Assembly: GCF_030867145.1 (NCBI RefSeq)
Contig: NC_134415.1
Coordinates: forward strand, 15,726,417-15,790,416
DNA: 64,000 nt
Source: Opisthocomus hoazin
Taxonomy: Eukaryota > Chordata > Aves > Opisthocomiformes > Opisthocomidae
Direction of reading: 5' to 3'
In this document: positions 61,141-64,000 of the stretch, one piece after another
Position numbering within the stretch: the stretch's first letter is position 1
Layout of the letters: the number at the start of each line of letters is the position of its first letter
The notes under the pieces: model-generated
What the model was told of the DNA's origin: nothing
The model's input: the letters and a program-made list of their open reading frames with translations, nothing else
Database searches by the model: none
Made by a program: the position numbers and the translations under genes

Positions 61141-63990
61141 GGAGCTGTCAACTGCTACAGTGTTTCAACATGTTAATTTTGTTTTATTCTTGCTGCTTGC
61201 ATTTGATATTGGAATATTCTAGCAAAAAGAACAGAAATATGAGTTCATTGTAATTCCTGGGGTGGAGAGTTGTTGCTTTCCAGATGCAGCATGTGTACCA
61301 AGATGTTTATTGTATTGCTAAACTCTTTGTTGTGCTCTGCTGAGGGGATGAATGCGAAGTTTGACCAAGGAGCAAATGGCTATTTCCAGGTGCCTAGTAA
61401 ATGACAGCCTCTCAAGGGAAAGCCCAAGAAAGATATTTCAGTGTCTGGAAAAACACAGAAGAAAACTTTCTGTATCTTGTCCCGCATAAGAAAGGTGAAT
61501 AGCAAGACGTATGAAGGGAGTTTCATTATTTATTAGGCTTAATCAAGTTCTGAAACAGCACTCTGTTTGTATTGTTGAATAATAAGCCACTGGGAATGTA
61601 ACAGCTGAAATGCAAGGCAGATTTAAGAGCCTCTCTGGATTTTTCAGCTATTCACAATATTTATCTTTTTGAAACTGAGATTTCGCTTTAAGAAGTAATG
61701 CTCTTTCAGCCGTGTTGGCACCCTGGGTGAAAGTGCCTGCCTTGTTTCAGGCAGTCTGAACACTCACTTTGGGAGGTGTGAACTTTCCTAATCAGCAGCC
61801 ACTAACCGGGGATCCTGGTGAATATTAAAGTTAACTCTTCTACTGCAAGCTGCTAATGTGTTGTATTTGGAGAGTTTTGGTTTACTGACTAGGTGCAGAT
61901 TTTTTTCTTTTCGTCGTTGTTTGGGTCTGTCTTCTCTTCTGGTGCTAAATTGTCTCTGCCTTCCCACTTCTGTTCTCTAAAGTCAACAGATTATGGTCTT
62001 TGCAGGAATGGCAAGAGTTTAACGGTGGTGTCAGTGGCAAGATTTTTAAGAAAATTGATATATTTAATTTGAATTATTGTAGGATAAGCTATATTTAGTA
62101 TTATGAGAGAACGTAAACAGAAAAACAACAACAACAAAAATCTCATTTTCCCCGAGGATGTGGTTTAACTTCAGAACCATAGCGCTATAGCAACAGGGAT
62201 GTTGATGAACTATTTCTAACATGGATCTTTATAGCTGTTGGTGAACAATTTAACCATTTCCTCCAGTAAGGATTTCCTTGGGTTCCTTCCTCAGAGCCCA
62301 GGTATGCTGCCCTGCTGCTTCTGCAGCCAGGAGGAGCGTACCTCTGGTGAATCCAGGTAGCACCCACGTACAGAAGAAAAGAAGGAATGCCAGTTTGGTA
62401 ATATCATCTTCCTTCTAGAAGTTACTGTACATGCCTTTTGCTGGGACTGTGTTTCAGAGTATTTTGGTTGTGAGATTTCTATTCCTCCCTCCCCGTGTGA
62501 ACTACGTCCAGAGCGTCTGTGGAACAGCCCTGCATTATCCATGATTTTTTTCCAGTGCAGTACTGAACCAGTACTTAGTGTTTGCGCAGAGGTTTTTGTC
62601 AGCAGTGCAGGTGTCTGTCCTAGGCTCTACAAAGTGTCACCTTTTCTTAAATTTCGAAAGGGTGGTAAACCACACTAAGCAACATATCACTCCTCCCATG
62701 ACTTGAATTCTGACTCCCTGGAGCTGGCACGAGCCATTAGAAATTTGCTTTAAATAGCCGTCAGTGAAGGCAGAAGTTCATCTTACCTACTTATTAAAGG
62801 ATTAAGTAAATAAATGTGCCCTTTACACAGGAAAATAGGTCCCTGAATTACGTTCTTTTATTTGTCTGCCTACACCCCACTGTCTTCCGTACCAGTGGTA
62901 TGAATTGGTACATGAACGACTTGCAGTATGTGGTAACAGCTCATTCTTGGTCAAGAGAGATGCATCCATGCCCAAAGGGATTGCTGCACCTTGTCTCTGT
63001 GCTGTTAGAGTTGTGTAAATAAGACATGCAATGACCAAGCAGAGTTATAACAGTCTAGCAGCAAGTGTGACAATGCAAAGTAAGGCCTTGGTATATGTCT
63101 ACTCTGTTTCAGAATGAGCTTCTGAACTCTGAAGTAATTAGTGCAACCTAGATAAAGTATAGGCTTAGTATACTTCGCTGGTGTTGGTTTAGCGAGACCT
63201 AAACGTAACTTTTGCCTTGTGCAACTGACTGTTTCTCCTACCTGTCCCCCCAGTGCTCTGCATCATGTGAGGGGCAAAATATTTGACATTTCTAAGAGGG
63301 AAGCTGAGGTTTTACTGAAAAGCCAGGTGATTGTTTAGCTTGGGTAGAATTTGCCTGTGGGATACCTGGTATAGGTCTCCTCAGTATCCTGGGTGTGGAG
63401 TGCTGCTGCTGATCAGTCTTCATTCTATGGAGAATGGTTTTGACAATGGGTTATATATTTACTGGTCAACTTCAGGCTCTCTTTCCCCTTTGATCTCCCT
63501 TGTCAGAAGTAGCATAAGGAACACTGTTGCTGGTGCCGATGAGCATGTTTAGCAGCTAGTTGGCATTTGTAAAGGGGAGCGAAAGGGACCTGCAAATGCA
63601 GGGCTTTGCTCCTGAGGTAGGGAGGAGAGTCATCACCGTTTTGCCTGTGAGGGCTGCAGAGAGGCGCAGCTGGGTGTTGTCATCTTTATTACCTAAAGCC
63701 TGCTGTAGTTTCAGTTGGAACATCTGATTAATTTTGGGGTTTTCATTAATGTGGGTTTTGGAACAAATTAAATGTGACCAAGGGCCCAACAAGGATCTGA
63801 AATTTTTCTGCTGAAGAACTCTGTATACAAATGAACACCAATTTGCATCATTAAGCACATGCTTCACTCAGGCTACCCTGTGGGATTGAACACTGAGACA
63901 GAAATTGCCTCTTGCAGTGCCTTTCTTACAAGGTGACAGTCACTTAGGCCCAGCTCGTGCTTTGGCTTGTGTGTCTGTGTTCTTTTACAG
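61141..63990 (+). other. Candidate intron sequence up to the window end
   Basis: AT-rich, with no exon, RNA gene or repeat recognised. The last 30 bases form a pyrimidine-biased stretch ending in TTTTACAG (63983-63990). Confidence 0.45.
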
Positions 63991-64000
63991 CCTTTCTGGG
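63983..64000 (+). other. Possible splice acceptor and exon start at the window edge
   Basis: TTTTACAG ends at 63990 after a T/G/C-rich tract, and ten bases (CCTTTCTGGG) follow before the window stops. The site fits an acceptor consensus, but such sites are common by chance and too little follows to test for coding. Confidence 0.18.

Noticed and set aside
60900..61253. 117-codon plus-strand frame
   Set aside because: It runs through the CR1 fragment in the wrong frame. The real CR1 ORF2 frame begins at 60955.

Overview
The window is vertebrate nuclear DNA, almost certainly from a bird. The evidence is the mobile-element content: every interspersed repeat I can name is a CR1 (chicken repeat 1) LINE. 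Several of these carry the octamer-type 3' tail (ATTCTGTG repeats) or the CR1 GDSL-esterase ORF1 and reverse-transcriptase ORF2. I see no Alu, B1/B2, L1 or mammalian LTR signatures and no prokaryotic gene organisation. Base composition is AT-rich except for one strong CpG island. The species and the chromosomal locus cannot be named from the sequence alone.

Layout. Positions 1-48,600 look like a gene desert: no exon, RNA gene or conserved coding frame can be supported. The region holds a reverse-strand CR1 copy (about 1091-1655), a long A-run plus TA microsatellite (2077-2135), mononucleotide runs, a small GATA/TAAT-rich patch (29446-29490), and a rearranged CR1 locus at about 30150-32493. 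In that locus a plus-strand 5' half (ORF1 plus the start of the ORF2 endonuclease) is fused to a minus-strand 3' half (reverse transcriptase to the 3' region). An older CR1-like fragment lies at 46360-46704. A small CpG-rich patch (48690-48895) sits immediately before a short plus-strand CR1 3' end (48935-49255).

The one gene-like signal is a CpG island at about 50080-51190. It contains an upstream TATA-like box, a GC box, a consensus splice donor on the plus strand (50715) and a canonical G-quadruplex motif just downstream. This reads as the promoter and non-coding first exon of a plus-strand gene whose body lies mostly beyond the right edge. A second exon is suggested at 53985-54285 by a polypyrimidine-rich acceptor and a GTAAGT donor. 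It is crowded with short upstream ORFs and has one ATG frame that stays open into the donor. From 54286 to the end the window looks like intron, with two further CR1 fragments (59663-59985 minus, 60955-61140 plus). The last ten bases follow a plausible splice acceptor.

I found no undescribed system that I could defend. The points most worth a second look are the uORF-dense exon candidate, the G4 next to the first donor, the head-to-head CR1 chimera, and the internally deleted CR1 copies at 48935 and 60955. Most open reading frames in the window are what AT-rich non-coding DNA or the GC-rich island would give by chance, and I did not call them as genes.
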